From contig NZ_WKJN01000003.1 of assembly GCF_009674495.1 (NCBI RefSeq), forward strand, positions 248,001 through 312,000: DNA of 64,000 nucleotides, read 5' to 3'. The position numbers were made by a program, and so were the translations under genes. The notes under the pieces were generated by a model. It was not told the DNA's origin, did no database searches, and saw only the letters and a list, made by a program, of their open reading frames with translations. This DNA comes from Duganella alba. Its GTDB lineage: Bacteria > Pseudomonadota > Gammaproteobacteria > Burkholderiales > Burkholderiaceae_D. This document shows positions 9,363 to 17,406 of the stretch, piece by piece; the first letter of the stretch is position 1; every line of letters starts with the position of its first letter.

Positions 9363-10287
9363 CCGCGTCCCACGGCGTCTGCTCGGGGAACACGGTGTCG
9401 AGGAAACCGAGGAAGGCCTTGACGTTGGGATTGCCGCGCCGGCTTTGCGGCCACAGCGCGGTGATGGTCGAGCGGTCGACCGCGTAGTCGGCCAGCACCG
9501 GCACCAGCTCGCCGCGTGCCACGTAGCGGGCGGCGACATAGGTCGGCGAGATGCCGATGCCGCCCTGCCCCACCAGGATTTCGGCGATGGCGTCGCTGGC
9601 ATTGGCAACCGCCCAGCTTGGCGGCGTCACCTCCACCACGCGGCCGGACACCATGAACGGCCACTTCAGCAACTGGCCCGAACTTTGGAAGCGGAAGTTG
9701 ACGCAATCATGCCGCACCAGGTCATCCGGATGCTGCGGCGCGCCGCGCGCCGCCAGATAGGCCGGCGAGGCGAACGCGCACAGCCGGTGCGGCGCCAGCC
9801 GGCGCGAGATCAGCCGTGAATCCGCCAGGTCGCCCACGCGGATCGCCACGTCGATGCCTTCCTTGATCAGGTCGACAAACTCGTCGCCCAGGCGCAGGTC
9901 GATCGATAACCTGGGAAAGCGCTGCTTCAGCAGCGCCAGCTGCGGCGCCAGGATCTGCGTGCCGATCGGCAGCGGCGCGGCGACCCGCAGCGTGCCGGCC
10001 GGCTCCGCCTTCGCGCTGAGCACCGCCTGTTCGATTTCCTCCGCCTCGTGCAGCAGGCGCAGCGCGCGCTCGTGCAGATCGCGGCCCTCGGCGGTCAAGG
10101 TCAGCGAGCGCGTGGTGCGCGTGAACAGCGACAGGCCCAGCTGCTGCTCCAGCCGCTGCACGCTCTTGCTGACCGCCGACGGCGAGATCGCCAGCGAGCG
10201 CGCCGCAGCCGTATAGCTGCCCAGCGACGCCGCGCGCGCAAAGGCGATCAAGCCCGTCAACCGTTCCAATCCAATTTGTGCCGTCAT
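9337..10287 (-). CDS. LysR-family transcriptional regulator
   Basis: This is a standard-length (316 residues) LysR protein: N-terminal winged helix (FARAASLGSYTAAARSLAISPSAVSKSVQRLEQQLGLSLFTRTTRSLTLTAEG, residues about 16-68) and a periplasmic-binding-like effector domain (residues about 95-300). It is of the CrgA/DsdC-like group common in betaproteobacteria. It is divergent from the SDR-OYE operon with a 102-base gap and is the likely regulator of that operon. The 3' end overlaps the convergent methyltransferase gene. Confidence 0.92.
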   Translation of the reverse strand: MTAQIGLERLTGLIAFARAASLGSYTAAARSLAISPSAVSKSVQRLEQQLGLSLFTRTTRSLTLTAEGRDLHERALRLLHEAEEIEQAVLSAKAEPAGTLRVAAPLPIGTQILAPQLALLKQRFPRLSIDLRLGDEFVDLIKEGIDVAIRVGDLADSRLISRRLAPHRLCAFASPAYLAARGAPQHPDDLVRHDCVNFRFQSSGQLLKWPFMVSGRVVEVTPPSWAVANASDAIAEILVGQGGIGISPTYVAARYVARGELVPVLADYAVDRSTITALWPQSRRGNPNVKAFLGFLDTVFPEQTPWDAVIAAAARP

Positions 10288-10389
10288 GGCATGATTAAAA
10301 CGAATTCCAGCCGCATTGTCAAATCCATGGCATCAACCTAATCTTGTTCCTGTCAGCGCCGGGTGCGCTAAATTCCAGGAGCAAACACC

Positions 10390-11121
10390 ATGAACAACCT
10401 CTTCAATCAACTGCAAGGCAAAACCGTGCTGATCGTCGGCGGCACGTCCGGCATCGGCCTGTCGGCCGCCATCCAGGCCAAGGCGGCCGGCGCCGCCGTC
10501 ATCATCACCGGCTTCGACGCCGGGCGCGCGGCCGCTGTCGCCGCTGAACACGGCTTCGCCGGCCATCGCGTCTTCGATGTGACGCGCACCGACACGGTGG
10601 CCCCGGCGCTGGCCGATATGCCCGGCGTCGACCACCTGGTCCTGATGGCCGGCAGCTTCGTCGCCGGCAAGGTGCTGGAAGCCGAGGTGTCCTACCTGCA
10701 GCGCGCCTTCGATGAACGCGTCTGGGCCGCCGTGCACATCCTGCGCGCGCTGGGCGACCGCCTGGCTGCCGATGCCTCGATCACCTTCATCTCCGGCGTG
10801 CTGGCCGACCGCCCGAACGCCTATGGCACCGCCATCCTGGCCGCCGCCAGCGCGGCGATGGAAGCCCTCGCCCGCGGACTGGCGCTGGAACTGGCGCCGC
10901 GCCGCGTCAACACGCTGTCGCCCGGCCCGATCGACACGCCGCTGCTGGGCAAGGCCCTCGGCGCCGGCCGCGACGCCTACGTCGCCCACCTGGAATCGAC
11001 GCTGCCGCTGCGCCGTCTCGGCAGCGCCGACGAAGCCGGCGCCGCCGTGGTGTTCCTGATGGCCAACCGCAACATGAACGGCGCGACGCTGCATATCGAC
11101 GGCGGCGCCGGCCTGGTCTGA
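10390..11121 (+). CDS. SDR-family protein lacking the YxxxK catalytic pair
   Basis: The 243-residue Rossmann protein has the cofactor motif GGTSGIG (residues 17-23), HLVLMAGSF at the NAG position and RVNTLSPGPIDTP near 190. At the catalytic site one reads ITFISGVLADRPNAYGTAIL: the Ser is present (about 135) and Tyr145 is present, but the residue four places later is Ile, not Lys. An atypical SDR subgroup with this loss is known, so it is not simply damaged, but standard dehydrogenase chemistry is doubtful. AGGAG precedes the ATG, and the OYE gene follows after 11 bases, so the two form an operon under the divergent LysR. Confidence 0.88.
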   Translation: MNNLFNQLQGKTVLIVGGTSGIGLSAAIQAKAAGAAVIITGFDAGRAAAVAAEHGFAGHRVFDVTRTDTVAPALADMPGVDHLVLMAGSFVAGKVLEAEVSYLQRAFDERVWAAVHILRALGDRLAADASITFISGVLADRPNAYGTAILAAASAAMEALARGLALELAPRRVNTLSPGPIDTPLLGKALGAGRDAYVAHLESTLPLRRLGSADEAGAAVVFLMANRNMNGATLHIDGGAGLV

Positions 11122-11132
11122 GGAGAACCATC

Positions 11133-12209
11133 ATGAGCCTGTTACTCGAACCGCTGCAACTGGGCGCCATCCGCCTCCCCAACCGCATCCTGATGGCGCC
11201 GATGACGCGTGCGCGCGGCACGCGGCAGCACGTGCCGACGCCGATGATGGCCGACTACTACGCGCAACGCGCCTCGGCCGGCCTGATCATCAGCGAAGCC
11301 ATCGGCATCAGCCAGCAGGGACTGGGCTGGCCATATGCCACCGGCCTGTGGTCCGGCGAGCAGGTTGCCGGCTGGCGCGCGGTGACCGACAAGGTGCATG
11401 AGGCCGGCGGCCGCATCATCGCCCAGCTGTGGCACATGGGCCGCACCGTGCATCCGGACTTCCTGGGCGGCCAGCCGCCGGTGTCGTCGTCCGCCACCAC
11501 CGCGCCCGGCCATGCGCACACCTATGCCGGCACGCAGCCCTACGCAGCCGCCAGGCCGCTGCGGCCGGATGAAATCCCCGCCATCCTGAACGACTTTGCC
11601 ATCGCGGCGCGCAACGCCATGCTGGCCGGCTTCGACGGCGTGCAGCTGCATGCGTCGAACGGCTACCTGGTCGACCAGTTCCTGCGCGACAGCGGCAACT
11701 TGCGCGACGACCGTTACGGCGGCACCATCAGCAACCGCATCCGCCTGCTGAAGGAAGTGACACAGGTGCTGTCCGATGCGATCGGCGCCGACCGCGTCGG
11801 CGTGCGCCTGTCGCCGAACGGCGAGACGCAGGGCGTGCGCGACAGCGCGCCGCTGCCGCTGTTCACGGCCGCGCTGGAAACGCTGTCGTCGCTGGGCATC
11901 GCCCACCTGGAGCTGCGCGAGCCGCCGCCGGACGGCAGCTTCGGCGTCGGCGAAACCTTGCCGCTGGCGCCGCTGCTGCGCCCCGCGTTCAAGGGACCGC
12001 TGCTGCTCAATTCGGACTTTGACGTGGCCCGCGCCGAGCATGACCTGCGCGCCGGCGTCGGCGACGCCATCGCGTTCGGCCGGCCGTTCATCGCCAACCC
12101 CGACCTGCCGCGCCGCATCGCGCAAGGCCTGCCGCTGGCGCCGGATGACCGCGACACCTGGTTCACGCAGGAGGCGCTGGGCTATACCGACTATCCCGCA
12201 GCGGCGTGA
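11133..12209 (+). CDS. Old Yellow Enzyme family alkene reductase (NemA/XenA-like)
   Basis: The 358-residue FMN enzyme folds as a TIM barrel and reduces activated C=C bonds using NAD(P)H. The family marks are all present: PLQLGAIRLPNRILMAPMTR at the start, QLWHMGRTVHP for the FMN/Trp region, the substrate-binding pair in QLHASNGYL (His and Asn, family norm HGANGYL), then DQFLRDSGNLRDDRYGG, and the phosphate-binding AFGRPFIANPDL near the C-terminus. Ribosome site AGGAG is in the 11-base gap after the SDR gene. The pair probably acts on a quinone or enone electrophile, which fits LysR control; this last is inference. Confidence 0.93.
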   Translation: MSLLLEPLQLGAIRLPNRILMAPMTRARGTRQHVPTPMMADYYAQRASAGLIISEAIGISQQGLGWPYATGLWSGEQVAGWRAVTDKVHEAGGRIIAQLWHMGRTVHPDFLGGQPPVSSSATTAPGHAHTYAGTQPYAAARPLRPDEIPAILNDFAIAARNAMLAGFDGVQLHASNGYLVDQFLRDSGNLRDDRYGGTISNRIRLLKEVTQVLSDAIGADRVGVRLSPNGETQGVRDSAPLPLFTAALETLSSLGIAHLELREPPPDGSFGVGETLPLAPLLRPAFKGPLLLNSDFDVARAEHDLRAGVGDAIAFGRPFIANPDLPRRIAQGLPLAPDDRDTWFTQEALGYTDYPAAA

Positions 12210-12256
12210 CTTGACATGGCATACAATGATTCCAGCACTCACAACAGGAGACAGGC

Positions 12257-13324
12257 ATGCAGGAAAATCGTCGTAATTTTCTCAAGCTGGGCGCCACCAG
12301 TGCAGCGGTAGGCGTGTTGGGTCAGGCAGCCGCGGCGGCCGCTGAAACACCGCAGGTCGGCGCCATCGCGCCGCTGGCGGCCAAGCTGGGCCTGCGCCTG
12401 GCCAACTTCTCGCCGGGGCCGCAGGACAAGCCGCGTGTCGGCGTGGTGTTCGATGACGGCCAGGTGCTCGACGTCGGCGCCGAAGCGAAGCGGCAAAAAG
12501 TGAGGCTGGCGTTCGATGCCGATTCCATGCTGTCGCTGATCGACAGCGGCGACCAGGGCCTGGCCCAGGTGCATGCGCTGGCCGAGCGCGCGGCGCTGCT
12601 GCGCATCATGCGGCCCACCGTCAACCAGGTGCGCCTGCTGTCGCCGATTCCGCGCCCGCGCGCCAATATCTACGCGGTGGGCTGGAACTACCTCGATCAC
12701 TTTGAGGAAGGCAAGGCGGCGCGCGTCGACCGCGTGGTGACCGAATACCCGGCCAATCCGGTGTTCTTCACCAAGGGCGTCAACACCATGAACGGCCCGT
12801 TCGACACCATCCCCTTCGACGCCAGCAACTCGACGCAGGTGGACTGGGAAGCCGAACTGGCGGTGGTCATCGGACGCGGCGGGCGCAACATCAAGGAAGA
12901 ACAGGCCATGCACCACGTGTTCGGCTACGCCGTCTACAACGACACCACCGCGCGCGACGTGCAGCAGAAGCGCCACGGCGGCCAGTGGTTCAAGGGCAAG
13001 AGCCTGGACGGCTACGGCCCGATGGGCCCGTGGATCGTCACCGCGGCCGGCCTGAACCTGGACGACGCGCGCGTCATCAGCCGCGTCAACGGCGTGGAAA
13101 AACAGAACGCCAGCTACAAGCAAATGTACTTCAAGATCCCGCGCGTGATCGCCGAACTGTCGCGCGGCATGACGCTCGAAGCGGGCGACATCATCACCAC
13201 CGGCACGCCGTCCGGCGTCGGCTTCAGCCGCAAGCCGCCGGAGTTCATGAAGCCGGGCGACGTGATGGAAACGGAAGTGACCGGCATCGGCATCATCCGC
13301 AACGTCATCAAGGCGGAAGGCTGA
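12257..13324 (+). CDS. Tat-signal fumarylacetoacetate hydrolase family protein
   Basis: The 355-residue protein starts with a twin-arginine signal (ENRRNFLKLGATSAAVGVLG, then an alanine-rich cleavage region), which would export a folded enzyme. The rest is an FAH fold: NIYAVGWNYLDHF, the metal ligands in DWEAELAVVIGRGG (Glu-x-Glu type), DGYGPMGPWIVT and GDIITTGTPSGVGF. These proteins hydrolyse or decarboxylate acylpyruvates; a periplasmic one is less common. AGGAG stands before the ATG. It is followed by DUF2244 after 18 bases. The substrate is unknown. Confidence 0.9.
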   Translation: MQENRRNFLKLGATSAAVGVLGQAAAAAAETPQVGAIAPLAAKLGLRLANFSPGPQDKPRVGVVFDDGQVLDVGAEAKRQKVRLAFDADSMLSLIDSGDQGLAQVHALAERAALLRIMRPTVNQVRLLSPIPRPRANIYAVGWNYLDHFEEGKAARVDRVVTEYPANPVFFTKGVNTMNGPFDTIPFDASNSTQVDWEAELAVVIGRGGRNIKEEQAMHHVFGYAVYNDTTARDVQQKRHGGQWFKGKSLDGYGPMGPWIVTAAGLNLDDARVISRVNGVEKQNASYKQMYFKIPRVIAELSRGMTLEAGDIITTGTPSGVGFSRKPPEFMKPGDVMETEVTGIGIIRNVIKAEG

Positions 13325-13342
13325 TACCACACGGAGAATGCC

Positions 13343-13795
13343 ATGCCGCGCGAAGGTCCATCCGGACACCGCAGCTGGTTGCTGCAACGCCGCTACCGGC
13401 TGAGTCGACGGCAGCTCACGCTGCTGTTCGCGGCGCTGTGCGTGCCGTCGCTGACGGTGGCGGGCGGTTTTCTGTGGTTCGGCTACTGGTACATCCTGGC
13501 TTACAGCGTGCTGGAACTGAGTGTGGTGGCGCTATGCCTGCGCCACCACGCCCGCCACGCGGCCGATTACGACCGCATCGACATCACACCGGCCGCCATC
13601 CACATCGCCCAGCGCCGCGCACTGGTCGAGCGCCGCATCGAGCTGAATCCGCAAACCGCGCGCGTGCTTGCGCCAAGCGATTCCCGCCTGCAACTGGCGG
13701 ACGGCGACATCATCATCACGCTGGCCGAGTTCCTTCCACCATCGCAACGCCAGCAACTATCGAACGACCTCGCGCTCTACATCTCGCAACGTTAA
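13343..13795 (+). CDS. DUF2244 integral membrane protein
   Basis: A 150-residue protein with two adjacent membrane segments (LTLLFAALCVPSLTVAGGFLWF and YILAYSVLELSVVALCL, about residues 28-70) followed by a soluble beta-rich tail. This two-helix plus PH-like layout is that of DUF2244 proteins, which in betaproteobacteria often sit near cytochrome c oxidase genes; no such genes are near here. GGAG precedes the start. It ends 6 bases before the convergent PIN-like gene. No function is known. Confidence 0.8.
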   Translation: MPREGPSGHRSWLLQRRYRLSRRQLTLLFAALCVPSLTVAGGFLWFGYWYILAYSVLELSVVALCLRHHARHAADYDRIDITPAAIHIAQRRALVERRIELNPQTARVLAPSDSRLQLADGDIIITLAEFLPPSQRQQLSNDLALYISQR

Positions 13796-13801
13796 AGACA
13801 C

Positions 13802-14305
13802 TCATAATTGTGCCGGCAGGACAAAGCGTGCTTCCAGCTTATATAAAAGATCGAAGGTATTCATCCAGCTCACGCCGAATACATCGCAGACATTTGGAAT
13901 CAGAAATTTTTTGACTACCTCGGCATGATGGCGTTCATGTGTCACTACTGTGCATCCGGTGGTCATTGCCTTGGCGATCAGCCACGGATCCGCGCCAGAG
14001 AGAAAATCTTCCGCCGCTCCAGTTTTCATCCTGACAGCATGGCTGACGACATATTCGGCTACGACTGCGAAGCACTCTTGCGTAGCCTGGTCATGTACGT
14101 CCAGGAATAACTCCGGATGATCCTTCGCCCACCTGGCAAGTTCATCATCGCCTTTTTTCAGTTCCTCCCCAACCATCGCGATACTCGCTACAGTTTCCGA
14201 TGCGCGCTGTTGCAGTATCCAGCTCCAATAGGCCGGACAAACCGTCATATTGTAGTAACGGTTCTTCGCTTCAACAAACGTATTGGCATCAAGGAGGTAG
14301 TTCAC
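13802..14305 (-). CDS. DUF4411 PIN-like putative toxin nuclease
   Basis: The 167-residue protein has a PIN-fold start (MNYLLDANTFVEAKNRYY, acidic Asp6 and Glu12) and a second acidic cluster in GADPWLIAKAMTTG (Asp106), then a VVTHERHH strand. These fit DUF4411, a PIN-related family regularly paired with an XRE-ImmA/IrrE gene. The start overlaps the stop of the upstream gene by four bases (ATGA), so the two are translationally coupled. The nuclease role is inferred from the fold and gene pairing. Base composition is clearly lower in GC than the flanks, which suggests transfer. Confidence 0.85.
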   Translation of the reverse strand: MNYLLDANTFVEAKNRYYNMTVCPAYWSWILQQRASETVASIAMVGEELKKGDDELARWAKDHPELFLDVHDQATQECFAVVAEYVVSHAVRMKTGAAEDFLSGADPWLIAKAMTTGCTVVTHERHHAEVVKKFLIPNVCDVFGVSWMNTFDLLYKLEARFVLPAQL

Positions 14306-15429
14306 TCATCTGTCTTTTCAGCGTAGGTGCGAACCTTGGCAGGTTGAATGCCCAATAGCTTGCCCGCCTCCCTCAACAACAAGCGCCCGCTCAGCGCTTC
14401 TGACAAGACAGCGCGGCTGAAGCGCTTGCTGTTCTTTCCATCTACGGTCCGATAAAAATTGCCGCCATCCGTTTTCTTATTGCGATAGGCACTGAGTTCA
14501 ATCAGATAGAACTCCGTATATGCTTCCTTGGAGATATATCCCAGATCACACGCCCGACGAGCAATAACCAGACGACTGACATGAAATGCGGCAGCCAGCA
14601 CCGGCAGCAACGCTTGCCAGTCATCAGTATCGCGCCACAGCGCCTTGAAGCGTGCCTCCGGCACCAGAAACTCACCGGCAACCGCATTGCAATACGCTTC
14701 TTCCTGACGATGACTGGACGGCGCGACGCTGGAAATACCGCTGCTGCCTATCCAGATATGCGCCAGCTCATGCAGCAAAGTAAACAACCGTGCCGCTGGC
14801 GCATCCGCAATATTAATAAAGACAACCGGAGCGAATTTATCGCTGATCGCAAAACCGCGAAACTCGCCAACATCCAGTTTGCGATGCGTATTCGAACCAA
14901 CTATGCCGCTACGCATCACCAAGATGCCGGCAGCATCGGCCGCAGCGATCAGCGCTTGCAAGTACTGATCCTGTCCCGCTGCCACATCAAGAACACCAAG
15001 TACAGACCGGATGTCCGCCGCCACTTGGCCCGCCGGCGTGCTGAGCGAAAACCTGCCGACAAACGGTAATGGTTGGGGTTCCTGATCAGCCAGATAGTCC
15101 AGATACCATTCCTGCTTGCGCAATACGTCGCGCACCGTATCCAGCAAATCCAAGCTCGGCTTGAGCGGGGCGACGCTGCCGACCGTGCGCAGATCCGGTA
15201 ATGGCAACGTCTCGTGCGGCGGCTCCTTCAGGAACAGAAAGCCAAAAGGAATATGCAGACGATCTGCCCACTGCTGCGCCTGACGGAAGGTCGGTCTGGC
15301 CTCGCCCGCTTCCCACGCCAGAACCTTGTCCTCTTTGACGGTAATGCTCTCTGCAAGCTCAGCAGCACTCAGACCTGCGCGATGGCGGGACCAGGACATC
15401 AATGCCGGATTGATCAGAGCTTGCGTCAT
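14302..15429 (-). CDS. XRE-family regulator with ImmA/IrrE metallopeptidase domain
   Basis: The 375-residue protein begins with a helix-turn-helix (MSWSRHRAGLSAAELAESI through VLAWEAGEARPTFRQ, residues about 11-55), followed by a metallopeptidase domain with the zinc motif HELAH at 220-224 and a downstream Glu in RQEEAYCNAVAGEFLVP. Such proteins act as antitoxins or as proteases relieving repression. It is the first gene of a two-gene unit with the DUF4411 PIN-like protein, so an antitoxin/regulator role is likely. The C-terminal 90 residues (KRFSRAVLSEALSGRLLLREAGKLLGI) look like a second DNA-binding helix region. There is little ribosome-site signal before the ATG. Confidence 0.88.
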   Translation of the reverse strand: MTQALINPALMSWSRHRAGLSAAELAESITVKEDKVLAWEAGEARPTFRQAQQWADRLHIPFGFLFLKEPPHETLPLPDLRTVGSVAPLKPSLDLLDTVRDVLRKQEWYLDYLADQEPQPLPFVGRFSLSTPAGQVAADIRSVLGVLDVAAGQDQYLQALIAAADAAGILVMRSGIVGSNTHRKLDVGEFRGFAISDKFAPVVFINIADAPAARLFTLLHELAHIWIGSSGISSVAPSSHRQEEAYCNAVAGEFLVPEARFKALWRDTDDWQALLPVLAAAFHVSRLVIARRACDLGYISKEAYTEFYLIELSAYRNKKTDGGNFYRTVDGKNSKRFSRAVLSEALSGRLLLREAGKLLGIQPAKVRTYAEKTDE

Positions 15430-15451
15430 ACGATAAATATACTCTCAAAAA

Positions 15452-15476
15452 CCAAAACGGCGCCATCGGCGCCGTC
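15452..15476 (-). terminator. Rho-independent terminator of the peroxiredoxin gene
   Basis: On the minus strand ACGGCGCC, a GAT loop and GGCGCCGT form a perfect 8-bp stem followed by TTTT. It separates the peroxiredoxin gene from the XRE-ImmA gene, whose promoter must lie in the remaining few bases. Confidence 0.85.
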
Positions 15477-15483
15477 TTTCTGA

Positions 15484-15987
15484 TTACAGCTGACCCAGCA
15501 GCGTCTCGGCGTTCGAGACTTCGAATTTGCCGCCCTGCTCGATGTTGAGCTGGGTGACCACGCCGTCTTCCGCCAGCAGCGAGTAGCGCTGCGAGCGGGT
15601 GCCCATGCCGAACTTGCTGAAGTCGGCGTCCAGGCCCAGTGCTTTCGAGTAAGCGGCATTGCCGTCGGCCATGAAGCGCACGATGCCGGTGGCTTTCTGG
15701 TCGCGGCCCCAGGCGCCCATCACGAACGCGTCGTTGACCGAGATGCACCAGATTTCATCGACGCCCTTGGCTTTCAGTTCTTCCGCGTGCTTGACGTAGC
15801 CTGGCACGTGCTGCGCCGAGCAGGTCGGGGTGTAGGCGCCTGGCAGGCCGAAGATGGCGATCTTCTTGCCCTTGACCAGATCCTGCACGTTGAACGTGTT
15901 CGGGCCCAGCGAGCAGCCTTCGGTTTCGGTTTCGATGAATTCGGCCAGGGTGCCTTCTGGCAATTTGTCGCCAATCTTGATGGTCAT
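15484..15987 (-). CDS. peroxiredoxin of the Prx5/AhpE-like (PrxII) type
   Basis: The 167-residue thiol peroxidase has the active-site segment FGLPGAYTPTCSAQHVPGY with the peroxidatic Cys near residue 56 and a second Cys in DEIWCISVNDAFVMGAWG (near 81). The conserved Arg follows much later, in GTRSQRYSLL. This is the Prx5 class, which reduces hydrogen and organic peroxides using glutathione or thioredoxin. AAGGAG lies six bases from the ATG. It sits downstream of ftsZ behind a terminator, so it has its own promoter, and it marks the old boundary of the dcw cluster. Confidence 0.93.
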   Translation of the reverse strand: MTIKIGDKLPEGTLAEFIETETEGCSLGPNTFNVQDLVKGKKIAIFGLPGAYTPTCSAQHVPGYVKHAEELKAKGVDEIWCISVNDAFVMGAWGRDQKATGIVRFMADGNAAYSKALGLDADFSKFGMGTRSQRYSLLAEDGVVTQLNIEQGGKFEVSNAETLLGQL

Positions 15988-16015
15988 GGATGACTCCTTG
16001 TATGACTTTGAATGT

Positions 16016-16043
16016 AAAAAAGCCGCACCGAGGTGCGGCTTTT
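16016..16043 (-). terminator. Rho-independent terminator at the end of the dcw cluster (after ftsZ)
   Basis: AAAAGCCGCACC, a short loop and GGTGCGGCTTTTTT form a strong hairpin with a T run in the direction of ftsZ transcription. The flanking A run means it could also work on the plus strand. Confidence 0.9.
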
Positions 16044-16068
16044 CCCGGAATAGAACCGGCAGTATGCC

Positions 16069-17295
16069 TTAATCGGCCTGTTTGCGCAGGAACGCTGGAA
16101 TGTCGTAGGTTTCCATGCCGTTCTTCTCCATCGCGCGCACCTGCTCGGAGGCCGATTCGCGACGCCATACCGCTGGCGCCTTCATGCCGTCGAAGGCTGG
16201 CGAAGCGCCGCCGCCCATGCCGCCGGCCGCGCCCATCGACAGGCCCTGCGCTGCCGCCGCGCCGCCCATGGCAGCCGATGGCATCATCGGGCTGTTGTGG
16301 GTGCCGGTGCGCAGCATCTGCTGAGGAACCAGCTGCACGTGCTTCTTGGCTTTGCCCAGGCCGGTCGCCACCACGGTCACGCGGATGCTGTCGCCCATGT
16401 CGTCGTCGTAGGCGATGCCTTGCGCGATCGACGCGTCCGGCGCCGCGAACGCGCGCACCGCCGCCATGACTTCCTTGATCTCCTTGCCTTTCAGGCCGCG
16501 CGATGCGGTGACGTTCACCAGCACGCCGCGCGCGCCCGACAGGTCGACGCCGTCCAGCAGCGGCGAAGCCACGGCTTGTTCGGCGGCGATGCGTGCGCGG
16601 TCGACGCCGGAAGCGGTGGCGGTGCCCATCATGGCCTTGCCCTGCTCGCCCATGATGGTTTTCACGTCGTTGAAGTCGACGTTGATGTGGCCTGGCACGT
16701 TGATGATCTCGGCGATACCGGCGACGGCGTTGTTCAGCACATCATCGGCGTGTTGCAGCCATTCGATCAGCGATTCGTCTTCGTAGATCTCTTCCAGCTT
16801 TTCGTTCAGGATCACGATCAGCGAGTCGACGTTGGCCGACAGCTGCTCCAGGCCTTCGTCGGCGATGTCCATGCACTTCTGGCCTTCGTGCGAGAACGGC
16901 TTCGACACCACGGCCACGGTCAACGCGCCCAGCGACTTGGCGATTTCCGCGACGATCGGCGCGGCGCCGGTGCCGGTGCCGCCGCCCATGCCGGCAGCGA
17001 TGAAGACCATGTGCGCGCCGCGCAGCGAGTCTTCGATGCGCTGGCGCGATTCCTCGGCCAGCTTGCGGCCGACGTCCGGCTTCATGCCGGCGCCCAGGCC
17101 GGTATCGCCGATCTGGATGACGTTGTCGGCTTTGGAAGTCGACAGTGCTTGCGCGTCGGTGTTGGCGGCGATGAACTCGACGCCCGACATGCCCTTGTTG
17201 ATCATGTGCTGCACTGCGTTGCCACCCGCACCGCCGACACCGACGACCTTGATGACGGTACCCAAAGCTGCGTTATCGACCATATCGAACTCCAT
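16069..17295 (-). CDS. ftsZ: cell division protein FtsZ
   Basis: FtsZ is the tubulin homologue that forms the Z ring. The 408-residue sequence has the GTP-binding loop VGVGGAGGNAVQHM (about 18-31), the tubulin signature AGMGGGTGTGAAP (near 105-117), and the T7 loop NVDFNDV. The variable linker, about residues 335-390, is rich in Gly, Ala and Met. The conserved C-terminal peptide ETYDIPAFLRKQAD docks FtsA. The upstream 111-base gap from ftsA holds a possible promoter. It is the last gene of the cluster, followed by a strong terminator. Confidence 0.99.
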   Translation of the reverse strand: MEFDMVDNAALGTVIKVVGVGGAGGNAVQHMINKGMSGVEFIAANTDAQALSTSKADNVIQIGDTGLGAGMKPDVGRKLAEESRQRIEDSLRGAHMVFIAAGMGGGTGTGAAPIVAEIAKSLGALTVAVVSKPFSHEGQKCMDIADEGLEQLSANVDSLIVILNEKLEEIYEDESLIEWLQHADDVLNNAVAGIAEIINVPGHINVDFNDVKTIMGEQGKAMMGTATASGVDRARIAAEQAVASPLLDGVDLSGARGVLVNVTASRGLKGKEIKEVMAAVRAFAAPDASIAQGIAYDDDMGDSIRVTVVATGLGKAKKHVQLVPQQMLRTGTHNSPMMPSAAMGGAAAAQGLSMGAAGGMGGGASPAFDGMKAPAVWRRESASEQVRAMEKNGMETYDIPAFLRKQAD

Positions 17296-17330
17296 GATGT
17301 GACTCCCTATCAGAATGCGGTTTTCAAGCG

Positions 17331-17358
17331 CCAGTCCTCATAATTGTAGGAGAACTGG
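17331..17358. repeat. inverted repeat enclosing a -10-like box upstream of ftsZ
   Basis: CCAGTCCTC (17331-17339) and GAGAACTGG (17350-17358) are near-perfect inverted arms. Between and beside them, on the minus strand, is TACAAT (17343-17348), one base off the -10 consensus. A protein bound here would cover a local ftsZ promoter; equally it may be an mRNA hairpin in the ftsA-ftsZ leader. Confidence 0.4.
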
Positions 17359-17406
17359 GGATTGAAAACTGCGGTTTAATATAAAAAAATTTGTACCTGC
17401 CCTGCC

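Noticed and set aside
10344..10389. A start upstream of the SDR at 10344
   Set aside because: It is in another frame; the ATG at 10390 has AGGAG at the right distance and starts the SDR fold.
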